Notes under the pieces: generated by a model
Told to the model about the DNA's origin: nothing
The model's database searches: none
Seen by the model: only the letters and a program-made list of their open reading frames with translations
Made by a program: the position numbers and the translations under genes
Shown: positions 46,495-55,298 of the stretch, piece after piece
Layout: each line of letters starts with the position of its first letter
Numbering within the stretch: the stretch's first letter is position 1
From: Chryseobacterium kimseyorum
GTDB taxonomy: Bacteria > Bacteroidota > Bacteroidia > Flavobacteriales > Weeksellaceae
Reading direction: 5' to 3'
DNA: 64,000 nt
Assembly (NCBI RefSeq): GCF_025971945.1
Contig: NZ_JAPDHW010000001.1
Coordinates: forward strand, 465,555-529,554

Positions 46495-48210
46495 TTAATT
46501 TAACTGAAGATCTTTTCTTACCTCCTCTATTTTTTGTTCTAAAGATTTTAAAGTTGATTCAAAATCTTCTTTTGAGTTTAAATCTTGTTTTACAGAAACG
46601 TAAAACTTAATTTTAGGCTCTGTTCCTGAAGGTCTTACGCAAACTTTGGTTCCGTCCTGCGTGTAATAGATTAAAACATTCGATTTTGGAATTTCATCCA
46701 TCACCTGTTTTTCATTTTGAGAAACTACGAAATTAGTCTGTTCTTTGAAATCTTTCACTTCTTCTACTAAAGATCCAGCCAATGATTTTGGAGGATTTTC
46801 ACGGAAGTTCTTCATCATATTCTGAATTTCTTCTGCACCTTCTCTTCCTTTTTTAGTCACATTGATCAAACCTTCATAATACATTCCGGTTTCCTGATAA
46901 ATCTCGATCAGGTATTCATACATTGTTTTTCCGTTGGCCTTGCACCAGGCAGCGATTTCGCAGGCTAAAACAATACTTCCACAAGAATCTTTGTCACGAA
47001 CGAAATCTCCCGTCATAAAACCAAAACTTTCTTCACCACCGCAGATAAATTTTTCCTGACCTTCAAAATCACGGATCATTTTTCCGATCCATTTGAAACC
47101 TGTCAATCCAACTTTACAGTCAACACCGAACTTTTTAGCAATATCAAAGAATATATCTGAAGTTACAATTGTAGAACCTATAAATTCTTTTCCGGTGATT
47201 TTACCCTGCTTCTTCCATTGGTCTAAAATGTAATACGTTAAAATGGTATTACACTGATTCCCATTTAATAACTGAATTTCGCCTTCCAGATTTCTCACTG
47301 CAATTCCCAATCTGTCGCCATCCGGATCTGTTCCGATTACGATATCCGCGTTGGTGATTTTTGCTAAATCCATTGCCATTTCCAAAGCTGCAGGCTCTTC
47401 CGGGTTCGGAGAATCTACTGTTGGGAAATTTCCACTCGGGATCATCTGCTCCCTAACCAAATCAATTTTCTTGAAACCGGCCTTTTCCAAAGCCTGAGGA
47501 ACCGTTGTATAGGTAGTTCCGTGGATTGAGGTGAAAACGATATTTAAATTTCCCTTTTCAACATCTTGGTAGGTCGAATTTTCAATACATGCATCGATGT
47601 AAACTTCATCCTGCTCCTCGCCGATCCATTCGATAAGATCATCATTTCCGTTAAATTTAATTTCTTCAAATTTTACAGAATACACTTCATTGATAATCGC
47701 TTCGTCATGAGGCGGAACGATCTGTGCACCGTCATTCCAGTACACTTTGTAACCGTTGTACTCCGGCGGATTGTGTGAAGCCGTCAATACAATTCCTCCA
47801 TTACATTTTCTGTCACGAACGGTGAAAGACAGTTCAGGAGTCGGTCTGTGGTTTTTAAATAAAAGTACTTTGATTCCGTTTGCCGTTAAAACATCCGCAA
47901 CCAATTTTCCAAATTCTTTTGAGTTATTTCTTACGTCATAAGCAATCGCAACGCTGATTTCCTCACCAGCAAACTGCTGTAACATATAATTTGCAAGTCC
48001 TTGTGTTGCTTGACCTAACGTGTACTTATTTAAACGGTTAGTTCCAACACCCATAATTCCTCTCATTCCTCCTGTACCGAACTCTAATTCTCTGTAAAAA
48101 GAATCTTCCAGGTCCGGAGAATTGCTGTCGATTAGTGTTTGAACAGCGTCTTTTGTTTCTTTATCGAAGGTGTCACTTAACCAAAGTTTTGCTTTTTCTA
48201 AAGTTGTCAT
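46495..48210 (-). CDS. Phosphoglucomutase/phosphomannomutase family enzyme
   Basis: 571 residues, the longer PgcA-like form. Active-site phosphoserine is in VLTASHNPPEYNGYK, the Mg-binding loop is GTDPDGDRLG, the sugar-binding loop is CGGEESFGFM, and the phosphate-binding loop is RPSGTEPKIKFY. It interconverts hexose 1- and 6-phosphates, feeding nucleotide sugars for polysaccharide and glycolipid synthesis. It starts 16 bases after the GyrB-like gene and is the last gene of a five-gene set with a GT2 enzyme, which fits a cell-envelope role. Confidence 0.93.
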   Translation of the reverse strand: MTTLEKAKLWLSDTFDKETKDAVQTLIDSNSPDLEDSFYRELEFGTGGMRGIMGVGTNRLNKYTLGQATQGLANYMLQQFAGEEISVAIAYDVRNNSKEFGKLVADVLTANGIKVLLFKNHRPTPELSFTVRDRKCNGGIVLTASHNPPEYNGYKVYWNDGAQIVPPHDEAIINEVYSVKFEEIKFNGNDDLIEWIGEEQDEVYIDACIENSTYQDVEKGNLNIVFTSIHGTTYTTVPQALEKAGFKKIDLVREQMIPSGNFPTVDSPNPEEPAALEMAMDLAKITNADIVIGTDPDGDRLGIAVRNLEGEIQLLNGNQCNTILTYYILDQWKKQGKITGKEFIGSTIVTSDIFFDIAKKFGVDCKVGLTGFKWIGKMIRDFEGQEKFICGGEESFGFMTGDFVRDKDSCGSIVLACEIAAWCKANGKTMYEYLIEIYQETGMYYEGLINVTKKGREGAEEIQNMMKNFRENPPKSLAGSLVEEVKDFKEQTNFVVSQNEKQVMDEIPKSNVLIYYTQDGTKVCVRPSGTEPKIKFYVSVKQDLNSKEDFESTLKSLEQKIEEVRKDLQLN

Positions 48211-48226
48211 ATTGTATTTTGTAGCT

Positions 48227-48838
48227 TTATAATTTATATAGTTTGATTTTTAATTTAGGTAATTTTTCTTTTAATAAATTTAACTTCGAATGTAAATCAT
48301 TGAATTCAAAAATTAAGTTACCAAAAATATTGGGACTAATTTCAAAATTAATTGTTGTTGAATTTTTTGAAATTTCATCTTTTATCATTTCTTTAAAAAC
48401 TGTTTGTCCTTTTTCGAAAACAAAGTGTGCTTGCTGTTTATTAAAAACAGTGATTAATTCACATTTTTCTGAAACAGCATTTATAGCAGTCATTCCTACG
48501 TGGCAAAATTCATCACCAACTTTCAAATGTTTTTTTTCATTACTGCAGGCGCCCATTTTCGTCATAATACACTCTGCTTTAGTTAAATCCCAAGATTTTT
48601 CCAAAGACATTCCTACATTGTATTTTACGTTGAAAAATTTTTCACCAAAACTGATAATAATTTCATCACAGGCTTCGTCGAAATATTCATCGATAGCATG
48701 GCAAAGACCGCCAAATACGAGAGAATTTAAATTATTTTCTTTAAAACATTCTTTAAAATATAATTGAGGACGTAATCTTACATGCTCCATTCCGTCCAAA
48801 CTTTGAATATTTTCTGCTGTATACTTTTTCTCGTCCAT
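48227..48838 (-). CDS. Degenerate GyrB-like (GHKL-fold) protein
   Basis: 203 residues. The N-terminus YTAENIQSLDGMEHVRLRPQLYF (6-28) closely follows the start of gyrase B / topoisomerase IV B, and GLCHAIDEYFDEACDEIIISF (44-64) and HVGMTAINAVSEKCEL follow its ATPase domain. The ATP residues are lost: aligned with E. coli GyrB, Glu42 is His47 here, the Mg-binding Asn46 is Glu51, and the DxGxG motif is replaced by YNVGM. Only the ATPase-like domain remains, without transducer or TOPRIM. It probably neither binds nor hydrolyses ATP. Function unknown; it sits 10 bases after the GIN-domain gene. Confidence 0.72.
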   Translation of the reverse strand: MDEKKYTAENIQSLDGMEHVRLRPQLYFKECFKENNLNSLVFGGLCHAIDEYFDEACDEIIISFGEKFFNVKYNVGMSLEKSWDLTKAECIMTKMGACSNEKKHLKVGDEFCHVGMTAINAVSEKCELITVFNKQQAHFVFEKGQTVFKEMIKDEISKNSTTINFEISPNIFGNLIFEFNDLHSKLNLLKEKLPKLKIKLYKL

Positions 48839-48848
48839 TTTTTAGCAC

Positions 48849-49550
48849 TTAGCGAAGTATTTTATTTTCTACTTTCGTAGTTTTATCAACTTTAAAAGCT
48901 CTTATCGGATCGTTATAATATAAAAATTTAGCTGTGTTTTGTATGTTTCCTTTTAATGAATCTTTTACATTAACTTCTGCATAATTTCCATTTTTAGATT
49001 CAATATTTAAATTAACTATTTTCCAATAAGGAGCAATTAAACTTGCTGTGTCTGCGATTTTTATAACGGCATTTTCAGTTTCGCCTAAAAAATTGGCACG
49101 GCTCCTGTTCAGCATTTCAACTTCTGCTCTTCTTGTATTCACAGAACCCATAAAAGTAGCATTATTTTTTAAATTGAGTCTAAAATTATCCGTTTTAATT
49201 TCGCTCGAAATATTCATTTCAACAGAATCTGAAAGAGAAACTTTTTCCAGATTATATTTAGAATAAATCGTGACATTATAGAAATCTACACCTTTAGTCC
49301 CTCTGCCTTCTTTGATAGAAAGTGTTTTTTCATCTACGTCAACATCCAGATTATCAGCGATATTCGGATAGGTTTCAATTTCAACAAAATTCTTCGGACC
49401 TCTTGCATAAAATACACGGAATTTTCCGTCTAAATCTAAATTGACAAATTCTTCAACATCAATTTCTTTTTTCTCTAAATTCCCTTTTGGAGATATTTTT
49501 CCGCAGGAAACTATAGCTAAAAATGGAATTACATAAAAAAACTTTCTCAT
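48849..49550 (-). CDS. GIN-domain (DUF2807) lipoprotein
   Basis: 233 residues. Lipobox in FLAIVSCGK (Cys16) marks a lipoprotein. The rest is the DUF2807 / GIN beta-helix fold, with FVNLDLDGKFRVFYARGP, VEIETYPNIADNLDVDVDE and repeated short strands such as NVTIYSKYNLEKVSLSDS. This family is abundant in Bacteroidetes and thought to be adhesin-like, but the role is not established. It begins 1 base after the GT2 gene's stop, so translation is probably coupled. Confidence 0.85.
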   Translation of the reverse strand: MRKFFYVIPFLAIVSCGKISPKGNLEKKEIDVEEFVNLDLDGKFRVFYARGPKNFVEIETYPNIADNLDVDVDEKTLSIKEGRGTKGVDFYNVTIYSKYNLEKVSLSDSVEMNISSEIKTDNFRLNLKNNATFMGSVNTRRAEVEMLNRSRANFLGETENAVIKIADTASLIAPYWKIVNLNIESKNGNYAEVNVKDSLKGNIQNTAKFLYYNDPIRAFKVDKTTKVENKILR

Positions 49551-49551
49551 C

Positions 49552-50502
49552 TTATATCACTTCATCAATATTATAATTCTTATGCTCTCTGTTGGTTCTG
49601 ATAATCATTTCGCCCAAGAAGCCTGCAATGAAAAGCAAAGTTCCCATCAGCATCATCGTCAGTGCAATAAAAAACCAGGGATTATTGGTAATTAAATGTC
49701 CATAAATTCCTCTTGCAACATCTATCAGTTTTGAAACTCCTAACCAGAAAGCGGACAGAAAACCTACGATAAACATTAACGTTCCAACAGCTCCAAAGAA
49801 ATGCATCGGTCTTCCGCCAAAACGGCTTACAAACCAGAGAGTTACCAAATCTAAAAATCCGCGAACGAATCTTTCAGTTCCGAATTTTGAGGTACCGTAA
49901 GGTCTTGCCTGATGCGGAACCTCTTTTTCCGTAATTCTTCTGAAGCCAGCATTGGCAGCTAAAACGGGAATATAACGGTGCATATCTCCGTACACATCGA
50001 TTGATTTTACGACCTGTTTTTTATATGCTTTCAAACCACAGTTAAAGTCGTGCAGATATACTCCAGAAACTTTTCTCGCCGCAGCATTGAATAGTTTTGA
50101 AGGCACATTTTTGGTCATCACGTTATCAAAACGTTTCTTCTTCCAGCCGGATACGATATCATAATTATCCTCAATCACCATTCTGTACAGCTCAGGAATC
50201 TCTTCCGGAAAATCCTGCAGATCGGCATCCATAGTAATAATCACATCACCGTTTGTTCTTGCAAAAGCAGCGTGTAAAGCCTGGGATTTTCCGTAATTTT
50301 TGGAAAATTTTATTCCGTGAATCTGTGGATGCTGCACTTTCAAATTCTCAATAATGCTCCACGATAGATCTGTACTTCCGTCGTCAATAAACCAAACTTC
50401 ATAAGATAAGTTACTGACTGTGCATACGTTATCAATTCTCGTAAAAAGCTCTTCGAGAGATTCTTCCTCGTTCAGCAACGGAATAACTATAGATAAATTC
50501 AT
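49552..50502 (-). CDS. Family 2 glycosyltransferase, GtrB/DPM1-like
   Basis: 316 residues. A GT-A domain (~1-230) has IPLLNEEESLEELF, WFIDDGSTDLSW, GKSQALHAAF and the metal-binding MDADLQDFPEE; two C-terminal membrane helices follow (MHFFGAVGTLMFIVGFLSAF and a second near 285-305). Enzymes of this layout move a hexose from a nucleotide sugar to polyprenyl phosphate. The lipid-linked sugar could feed GT-C transferases such as those at 18.2-23.3 kb (inference). It lies in the DUF4199-to-phosphoglucomutase gene set. Confidence 0.9.
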   Translation of the reverse strand: MNLSIVIPLLNEEESLEELFTRIDNVCTVSNLSYEVWFIDDGSTDLSWSIIENLKVQHPQIHGIKFSKNYGKSQALHAAFARTNGDVIITMDADLQDFPEEIPELYRMVIEDNYDIVSGWKKKRFDNVMTKNVPSKLFNAAARKVSGVYLHDFNCGLKAYKKQVVKSIDVYGDMHRYIPVLAANAGFRRITEKEVPHQARPYGTSKFGTERFVRGFLDLVTLWFVSRFGGRPMHFFGAVGTLMFIVGFLSAFWLGVSKLIDVARGIYGHLITNNPWFFIALTMMLMGTLLFIAGFLGEMIIRTNREHKNYNIDEVI

Positions 50503-50518
50503 TTAATTTTAATAAAAA

Positions 50519-51112
50519 TTATTCTTCAATGATTTCTTCAGGCATTGTTTTCTTTCTGAAAAACGCCCCGAAAAATACAGACAAAACTACGTAAAATATA
50601 AGAATTGCGGCAAAATATCCTGAAAAATGACTTGCCGTCAACATATCTTTTCCCTTAATGGTTTTAGGATCAAACCTCTGCAGACCTTCCTGATATTTCT
50701 GCTCAAGTTCGTCGATGTCTTTTTGGTGTTTCAAAATCTTTTTGGCAGACAGATATTCTTTATCCAGTTCAGATTTCTGTCTCTGTACATACTGGTAGTT
50801 CAGCAGATCTTTTGCATCAGTATCAATGAAATTTAAGAAAGAAAAAATACTTACAACCGATAAAATTCCGCCAACAAACATTGGAACAAATGCTCTTTTG
50901 AATGCTTCTCTGAAACCCATTCTGTGTGTATTCCAACGTGATTTCACAGACCAGAATGCTGCTAATGCGTAAAATATGGGTAATATGAAAGCGTTGACTT
51001 TCAATGAAGTATCGAAATACTCAACACCTGAAAAGAGAAAATAGACTACAAAAAAGATCAACATTGTAGCGGCATAAAGCAAAATTCCTAAGGTTACTGG
51101 ACTTTTCGTCAT
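50519..51112 (-). CDS. DUF4199 membrane protein
   Basis: 197 residues with the DUF4199 pattern: three N-terminal membrane segments (GILLYAATMLIFFVVYFLF, AFILPIFYALAAFWSV, FVPMFVGGILSVVSIFSFL), a charged helical loop rich in Lys/Glu/Gln (~100-150), and a final membrane segment (AAILIFYVVLSVFFGAFF). The function is unknown. It is the first gene of a five-gene minus-strand set, ending 16 bases before the GT2 gene, with which it commonly co-occurs as I recall. Confidence 0.85.
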   Translation of the reverse strand: MTKSPVTLGILLYAATMLIFFVVYFLFSGVEYFDTSLKVNAFILPIFYALAAFWSVKSRWNTHRMGFREAFKRAFVPMFVGGILSVVSIFSFLNFIDTDAKDLLNYQYVQRQKSELDKEYLSAKKILKHQKDIDELEQKYQEGLQRFDPKTIKGKDMLTASHFSGYFAAILIFYVVLSVFFGAFFRKKTMPEEIIEE

Positions 51113-51233
51113 AATTCTGATTTTTAGAAAATTTCTTAAAAAATATTGATCTAAATTTCAGCGGTTTAGCTGTCATAAAGGGTTTTTCTAAGATTTTTTC
51201 TTTAATAATATTTTAAAGTTTACAATTAATTCC

Positions 51234-51241
51234 TATCTTTG
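51234..51241 (+). promoter_or_regulatory. -7 promoter element of the SRP RNA gene
   Basis: TATCTTTG matches TAnnTTTG and ends 5 bases before the predicted RNA 5' end at 51246, the expected distance. Confidence 0.75.
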
Positions 51242-51245
51242 CAAC

Positions 51246-51340
51246 GGCAAGTCCTAAACAACCAGCTCCTGAGAATCCTCCAGGGTGGGAACGCAGCAAA
51301 GGTAATTGGTCGTAGCGGTGTGATTTAGGTAGCTTGCCAT
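51246..51340 (+). ncRNA. ffs: Signal recognition particle RNA, small bacterial type (4.5S)
   Basis: The conserved Ffh-binding core AGGGTGGGAACGCAGCAAAGG is present at about 51282-51302 in hairpin context, and the ends GGCAAG (51246-51251) and CTTGCC (51333-51338) pair to close a ~93-base rod. It is followed by a T-run. The RNA works with Ffh and FtsY to deliver membrane proteins. It is on the plus strand while all adjacent protein genes are on the minus strand, so it is an independent unit. Confidence 0.93.
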
Positions 51341-51354
51341 TTTTTATTTTTTTA

Positions 51355-51408
51355 AATTAAGAGATTAAGATGATTTTATTTAAATTACTTAATCTCTTAA
51401 TTTTTTTT
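51355..51408. terminator. Long-stem terminator between SRP RNA and the hydrolase gene
   Basis: 15-bp perfect stem AATTAAGAGATTAAG (51355-51369) with 51388-51402, an 18-base loop and a T-run on the plus strand. On the minus strand it lies directly after the hydrolase stop. Confidence 0.75.
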
Positions 51409-51409
51409 G

Positions 51410-52096
51410 TTATATATCGAAAGTTTCGCCCAGTTTCGGAAGAATCAGTTCAACATTTTTTTCCTTAAATTCACTCATGGCATTTTCATGATCAATCTCA
51501 ATCGCCGGGAAGGTATCAAAGTGACATCCGATTACTCTAGGAGTTTTCAATAATTCTGATGCTGCAAAAGCCGCTTTTCTTGCACACATTGTGTAGTGAC
51601 CGCCAACAGGAAGAATGGAAAGATCCAAATGACCATACAAAGCTGGAAACAGCTGCATATCAGCCATTACTCCTGTATCACCAGCCAGATACACATTTTT
51701 ACCTTCAGGAAGTCTGAAAATATAACCTGCAGGAACGCCTCCATAGCTTCCGTCCGGGAATGAACTTGTATGATGAGCCGGAACCATAGAGATTTTTAAA
51801 TCACTGATTTTCGCTGACCCTCCTAAGTTTACATCATTTTTATTTTTCGCGTCTTTGAAGTATGCACAGATTTCTGGCTGACCAATCAGGACCGCTTCAG
51901 GATAATGTTGCAAAACCTCGCCTACATCGGCAATGTGATCGCCATGTGCGTGAGTGATCAGGATGTAATCTATTTTCTGAGCCGAAATATCAAATCCTGA
52001 CTCAGCTTTTTTATAATTATAAAAAGGATCGCAAAGGATTGTTATTTCTTTGTAAGTGAACAGAAAACAGTTCTGTCCCAGGTATTGTATCTTCAT
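51410..52096 (-). CDS. Metal-dependent hydrolase, metallo-beta-lactamase fold (UPF0173-like)
   Basis: 228 residues. LITHAHGDHIADVGEVL holds the HxHxDH zinc motif, with further ligands in PAHHTS, YLAGDTGVMADM and GCHFDTFPAIE. Length and layout match the UPF0173 family. These are cytoplasmic hydrolases of uncertain substrate. It is a single gene bounded by a terminator at its 3' end. Confidence 0.88.
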   Translation of the reverse strand: MKIQYLGQNCFLFTYKEITILCDPFYNYKKAESGFDISAQKIDYILITHAHGDHIADVGEVLQHYPEAVLIGQPEICAYFKDAKNKNDVNLGGSAKISDLKISMVPAHHTSSFPDGSYGGVPAGYIFRLPEGKNVYLAGDTGVMADMQLFPALYGHLDLSILPVGGHYTMCARKAAFAASELLKTPRVIGCHFDTFPAIEIDHENAMSEFKEKNVELILPKLGETFDI

Positions 52097-52185
52097 TTTT
52101 TATTTATTTTATTAAATTAATTTCAAAAATCTTCTCACGAATAGCACTGCTTTTTGATTGTAAAAGAAATCAAAAATTGATTGTT

Positions 52186-53115
52186 CTACCTGAAAAAATT
52201 AAGTCCGAAAGCGGTCATCACTGCCATCATGAAAGTAAGAATTCCCACCTGCTTCAAAAATGGATCAAGTTGTCTCGGTTCTTTTACTTCCATTATTTTT
52301 CTTCTCAATTTAGCGAATGGAATAATGAGAATCATGACGATAAAAACATAGTAGTTCTGGGACTGCAAAAATCCGTTTAACGCTAAAAAAATAAGTATTA
52401 AGATTAACGGAAACTGCAGTAAAACCATTTCATAAATCATGGCATTTTTAAAACCAATTCTTAAAGCAAAACTGTTTTTCCCAGACAGCCGGTCACTTTC
52501 GATGTCTCTCATATTGTTAAGATTAAGAACCGCCATACTCATCATTCCCACTGCTGTTCCCGGCAAAAGCATATCCCAGCTGAATGTTTTGGTGAAGAGA
52601 AAATAACTTCCGCAAACCGACACCAAACCAAAAAACACAAACACAAAAAGATCTCCCAATCCCATATATCCATAAGGTTTTTTGCCGACAGTATAGCCAA
52701 TTGCCGCCAGAATACTCGCTACACCCAATCCGATGAAAATGTAGAATTCAGTAATATAATCCGGGATAAAAGCCAGATATAGAAGTGCTACGGTTGCGAT
52801 CAGAGATATAACTGAGAACAGGATCACTGCATTTCTCATCTGCTTCGCAGTGATTTTTCCCGATGCTACAGCTCTTGCTTCGGCTTCAGATGCTCTTTTT
52901 GCATCAGTACCTTTGATTCCGTCACCATAATCATTCGCATAGTTTGATAAAACCTGATACAGTAAAGTCACCAGTAGAGCCAGGACAAATATTTTCCAGT
53001 CCCATGTTCCACCTTCGCCCCAAAGTCTCCATTTTGCGATAAATGACCCCATGATAATTCCGCTCAGGGAAAGCGGTAATGTTCTAAGCCTTGCAGCTTT
53101 TATCCAATCTGACAT
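52186..53115 (-). CDS. menA: 1,4-dihydroxy-2-naphthoate polyprenyltransferase
   Basis: 309 residues with eight to nine membrane helices. The two Asp-rich prenyl-diphosphate motifs of UbiA-fold enzymes are YANDYGDGIKGTD and NNMRDIESDRLSGKNS. It attaches the polyprenyl tail to DHNA, forming demethylmenaquinone at the inner membrane. It begins 11 bases after the PH-domain gene. menB lies 2.2 kb away at 55299-56135, while the other men genes are not in the window. Confidence 0.93.
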   Translation of the reverse strand: MSDWIKAARLRTLPLSLSGIIMGSFIAKWRLWGEGGTWDWKIFVLALLVTLLYQVLSNYANDYGDGIKGTDAKRASEAEARAVASGKITAKQMRNAVILFSVISLIATVALLYLAFIPDYITEFYIFIGLGVASILAAIGYTVGKKPYGYMGLGDLFVFVFFGLVSVCGSYFLFTKTFSWDMLLPGTAVGMMSMAVLNLNNMRDIESDRLSGKNSFALRIGFKNAMIYEMVLLQFPLILILIFLALNGFLQSQNYYVFIVMILIIPFAKLRRKIMEVKEPRQLDPFLKQVGILTFMMAVMTAFGLNFFR

Positions 53116-53126
53116 TAAATTTTTAT

Positions 53127-54632
53127 TTAATTATTCTTAGAATTTTCAATTTTGTAGATACAGTAGTTCAGCAGTTTTTTCAGTTTTAAAAAGTCTAAGG
53201 CGACGATTTTGAACCGCCCTGCAGACGTGTAAAAAGTGATACTTCCTAAGTTTGTTTTTCTTTGCCAAAAATACTGAGAAATTTTTACAGTCTGAAGCTT
53301 TTCTACCTCAAAAGTTTTATGATTTATATCCCAAATTCCCGATTTTAATCTGATAAATCTTTCGCTATAAAACAATTTTAAATTGCGGAATGAAATAAAA
53401 ATAAGCAATTCTACTAAAACGATATAGATAAGTACTAAAAACCAATAGTTTATAAAAATGTCTTTCTCTATCAGGAATACCAAAATCAAAGGCACACAAA
53501 TCCACTCAAAAGTATTGACCAGTACTAGTCTGAAATTTGGTTTTAAAAAATTTGCAAAAGTGGGATTTTCTTCCCAGATAGCTGAGAGCAGCTGTACTTT
53601 TTCAGAATTAGAAATTCCAGGAACAGCAGCTACATTTTTTTCATCTTGCTCCTCATTCTTTCCAATCTGAAGAAATTTCACGTAAGAAATATTTAATTTC
53701 TTCTGAATCCAGTTTTGTGTTTCATTGATGACCTGCACCTTCGATTTGTTAACAATTGAATTGCGTGTATTAAACAAACCATACTCGAAAGAAAAACTCT
53801 GCCTATTTTCAGTGATTGTAAAGTTGAAAAATTTGATAAGTGTACGGACAGCATTAATTATTATACCCACAATAATGACTATCAAAACCAATCCTAAAAT
53901 CATCGGTACAGAGAATGCCAAAAACTGAGATTCTACCGTGTCATAATCTAATTGAGTTTTAAATTCTACTTTTTTGAGCAGATTACTGAGTTCAGAAAAA
54001 CCATAAATCACCAAACTGACCAACGCAAAAAAACTCTGAACATAATTGGCTGTAACTCCATATTTTAAGATATTTGCGGTGGAGATTTTGACCGGATGCT
54101 GTTCTTTATTTTCTTTGATTTCTATGAGTTCATCAGCCTGCTCAGGATCGTTTTCTATTTGTTTCTCCGTCAGCAGATATTCTTTAAGATCTACCGCATT
54201 CTGTTTGGTCAAAGCAGAAATTTTCACTTCTTTTTCAGAACTTCCGGGTGTGTCAATTTCAAGTTTGTAAATATTAAAAAACCGATGAACAAAAGGTTGT
54301 GAAATATTAACCTCCTGAATATTTTCTCTTTTAATTTTGGTAACTGAAGTATTTATAATTCCCTGATGAATGACAAATTCATCATTTTCATCATCGATGT
54401 AATATTTAAAATGATAATACTGTAGAATTGCAGAAACAATGAGAATCAATAAAACTGCGATCACAGAAATGATGATCATCCAGAGTTCTATATCTTTATT
54501 TTTAACAAAATAAAATATGATGAAAACCCATAAGTTTTTAACGACCAATCCTACATTGTATAAGAAAAGCAATACAATGCCCGTTTTCGACTGTCGTTGA
54601 GGCTGAAAAAAAGAATTAAGCTTCTCCTCCAT
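53127..54632 (-). CDS. Membrane protein with tandem bacterial PH domains (YdbT-like)
   Basis: 501 residues from the ATG at 54632; an ATG at 54662 would extend further into the upstream gene. Six or so membrane segments (FLYNVGLVVKNLWVFIIFYF, IISVIAVLLILIVSAILQYYH, and others) alternate with bPH2 domains recognisable by FVIHQGIINTSVTKIKRENIQEV, FSFEYGLFNTRNSIVNKSKV and FIRLKSGIWDINHKTFEVEK. E. coli YdbT and its partner YdbS have the same arrangement. Function unknown. It overlaps the upstream YdbS-like gene by 17 bases. Confidence 0.82.
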   Translation of the reverse strand: MEEKLNSFFQPQRQSKTGIVLLFLYNVGLVVKNLWVFIIFYFVKNKDIELWMIIISVIAVLLILIVSAILQYYHFKYYIDDENDEFVIHQGIINTSVTKIKRENIQEVNISQPFVHRFFNIYKLEIDTPGSSEKEVKISALTKQNAVDLKEYLLTEKQIENDPEQADELIEIKENKEQHPVKISTANILKYGVTANYVQSFFALVSLVIYGFSELSNLLKKVEFKTQLDYDTVESQFLAFSVPMILGLVLIVIIVGIIINAVRTLIKFFNFTITENRQSFSFEYGLFNTRNSIVNKSKVQVINETQNWIQKKLNISYVKFLQIGKNEEQDEKNVAAVPGISNSEKVQLLSAIWEENPTFANFLKPNFRLVLVNTFEWICVPLILVFLIEKDIFINYWFLVLIYIVLVELLIFISFRNLKLFYSERFIRLKSGIWDINHKTFEVEKLQTVKISQYFWQRKTNLGSITFYTSAGRFKIVALDFLKLKKLLNYCIYKIENSKNN

Positions 54633-55161
54633 TGTCTGTTTTTTCCTTCGAAATACTTTCACGGATCAAATTATTGATTCCTTCTGCAATATCTTCAGGC
54701 AGGCCATTAATCGTGATATCACCGCCGCTCACTCCAGCTGTATAAACTGCAACTGATTTTAGATTTAAGATCTTAGAAAACCAACCCTGCTCTACTTTGA
54801 TATGCTGAATTCTTTTGAAGGGAACAATCATTAAAGTTCGCTTAAACCAGCCATGCTGATACACCAAATCTTTTTCACGGATCGCATATTTTCTGAATTT
54901 AAAACCAATCACAGCATTTAAAAACAGAAAAACAATCAGCAGAAAAATTCCAACTACAATTGCCCATATCTCCAGTGAACTTAGATTAAAGTAAAAAAAA
55001 TAAAAAGCTACACCCATCACTCCGATTAAGAAAACCGAGAATAATACAATATTCAGCAAAATAATCTGCAGATATTTTGGCGATATGGACACGAGTTTTA
55101 AATCACCAAAATCAGGGATTTTGAGATCGAAAACCTGAAAATTTTGAAAGTTGTTTTCCAT
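54616..55161 (-). CDS. PH-domain membrane protein (YdbS-like)
   Basis: 181 residues: a soluble N-terminus, two membrane helices (ILLNIVLFSVFLIGVMGVAF, IWAIVVGIFLLIVFLFLNAV) and one bPH2 domain (LVYQHGWFKRTLMIVPFKRIQHIKVEQG). It overlaps the following YdbT-like gene, so the two are probably made and act together. It is the first gene of the set ending in menA. Confidence 0.82.
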   Translation of the reverse strand: MENNFQNFQVFDLKIPDFGDLKLVSISPKYLQIILLNIVLFSVFLIGVMGVAFYFFYFNLSSLEIWAIVVGIFLLIVFLFLNAVIGFKFRKYAIREKDLVYQHGWFKRTLMIVPFKRIQHIKVEQGWFSKILNLKSVAVYTAGVSGGDITINGLPEDIAEGINNLIRESISKEKTDNGGEA

Positions 55162-55252
55162 AATTTATTTTCCGCACATTTTGCAGATGAGGAAGATTTA
55201 TTTCTGTTATTTTAGAAACTTTTATAATCTGAGAATATATTGAGCACAAAAT

Positions 55253-55282
55253 AATAGGTAATGAAATTACTCATTACCTATT
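55253..55282 (-). terminator. Weak terminator-like hairpin after menB
   Basis: 12-bp AT-rich stem AATAGGTAATGA (55253-55264) with 55271-55282 and a 6-base loop; the trailing T content on the minus strand is modest. Confidence 0.5.
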
Positions 55283-55298
55283 GCTCATTATTTATATT

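Noticed and set aside
48243..48767. 174-codon frame on the plus strand opposite the GyrB-like gene
   Set aside because: Antisense to a better-supported gene in a packed minus-strand operon; its hydrophobic Phe/Ile/Lys-rich text is what antisense AT-rich DNA gives.
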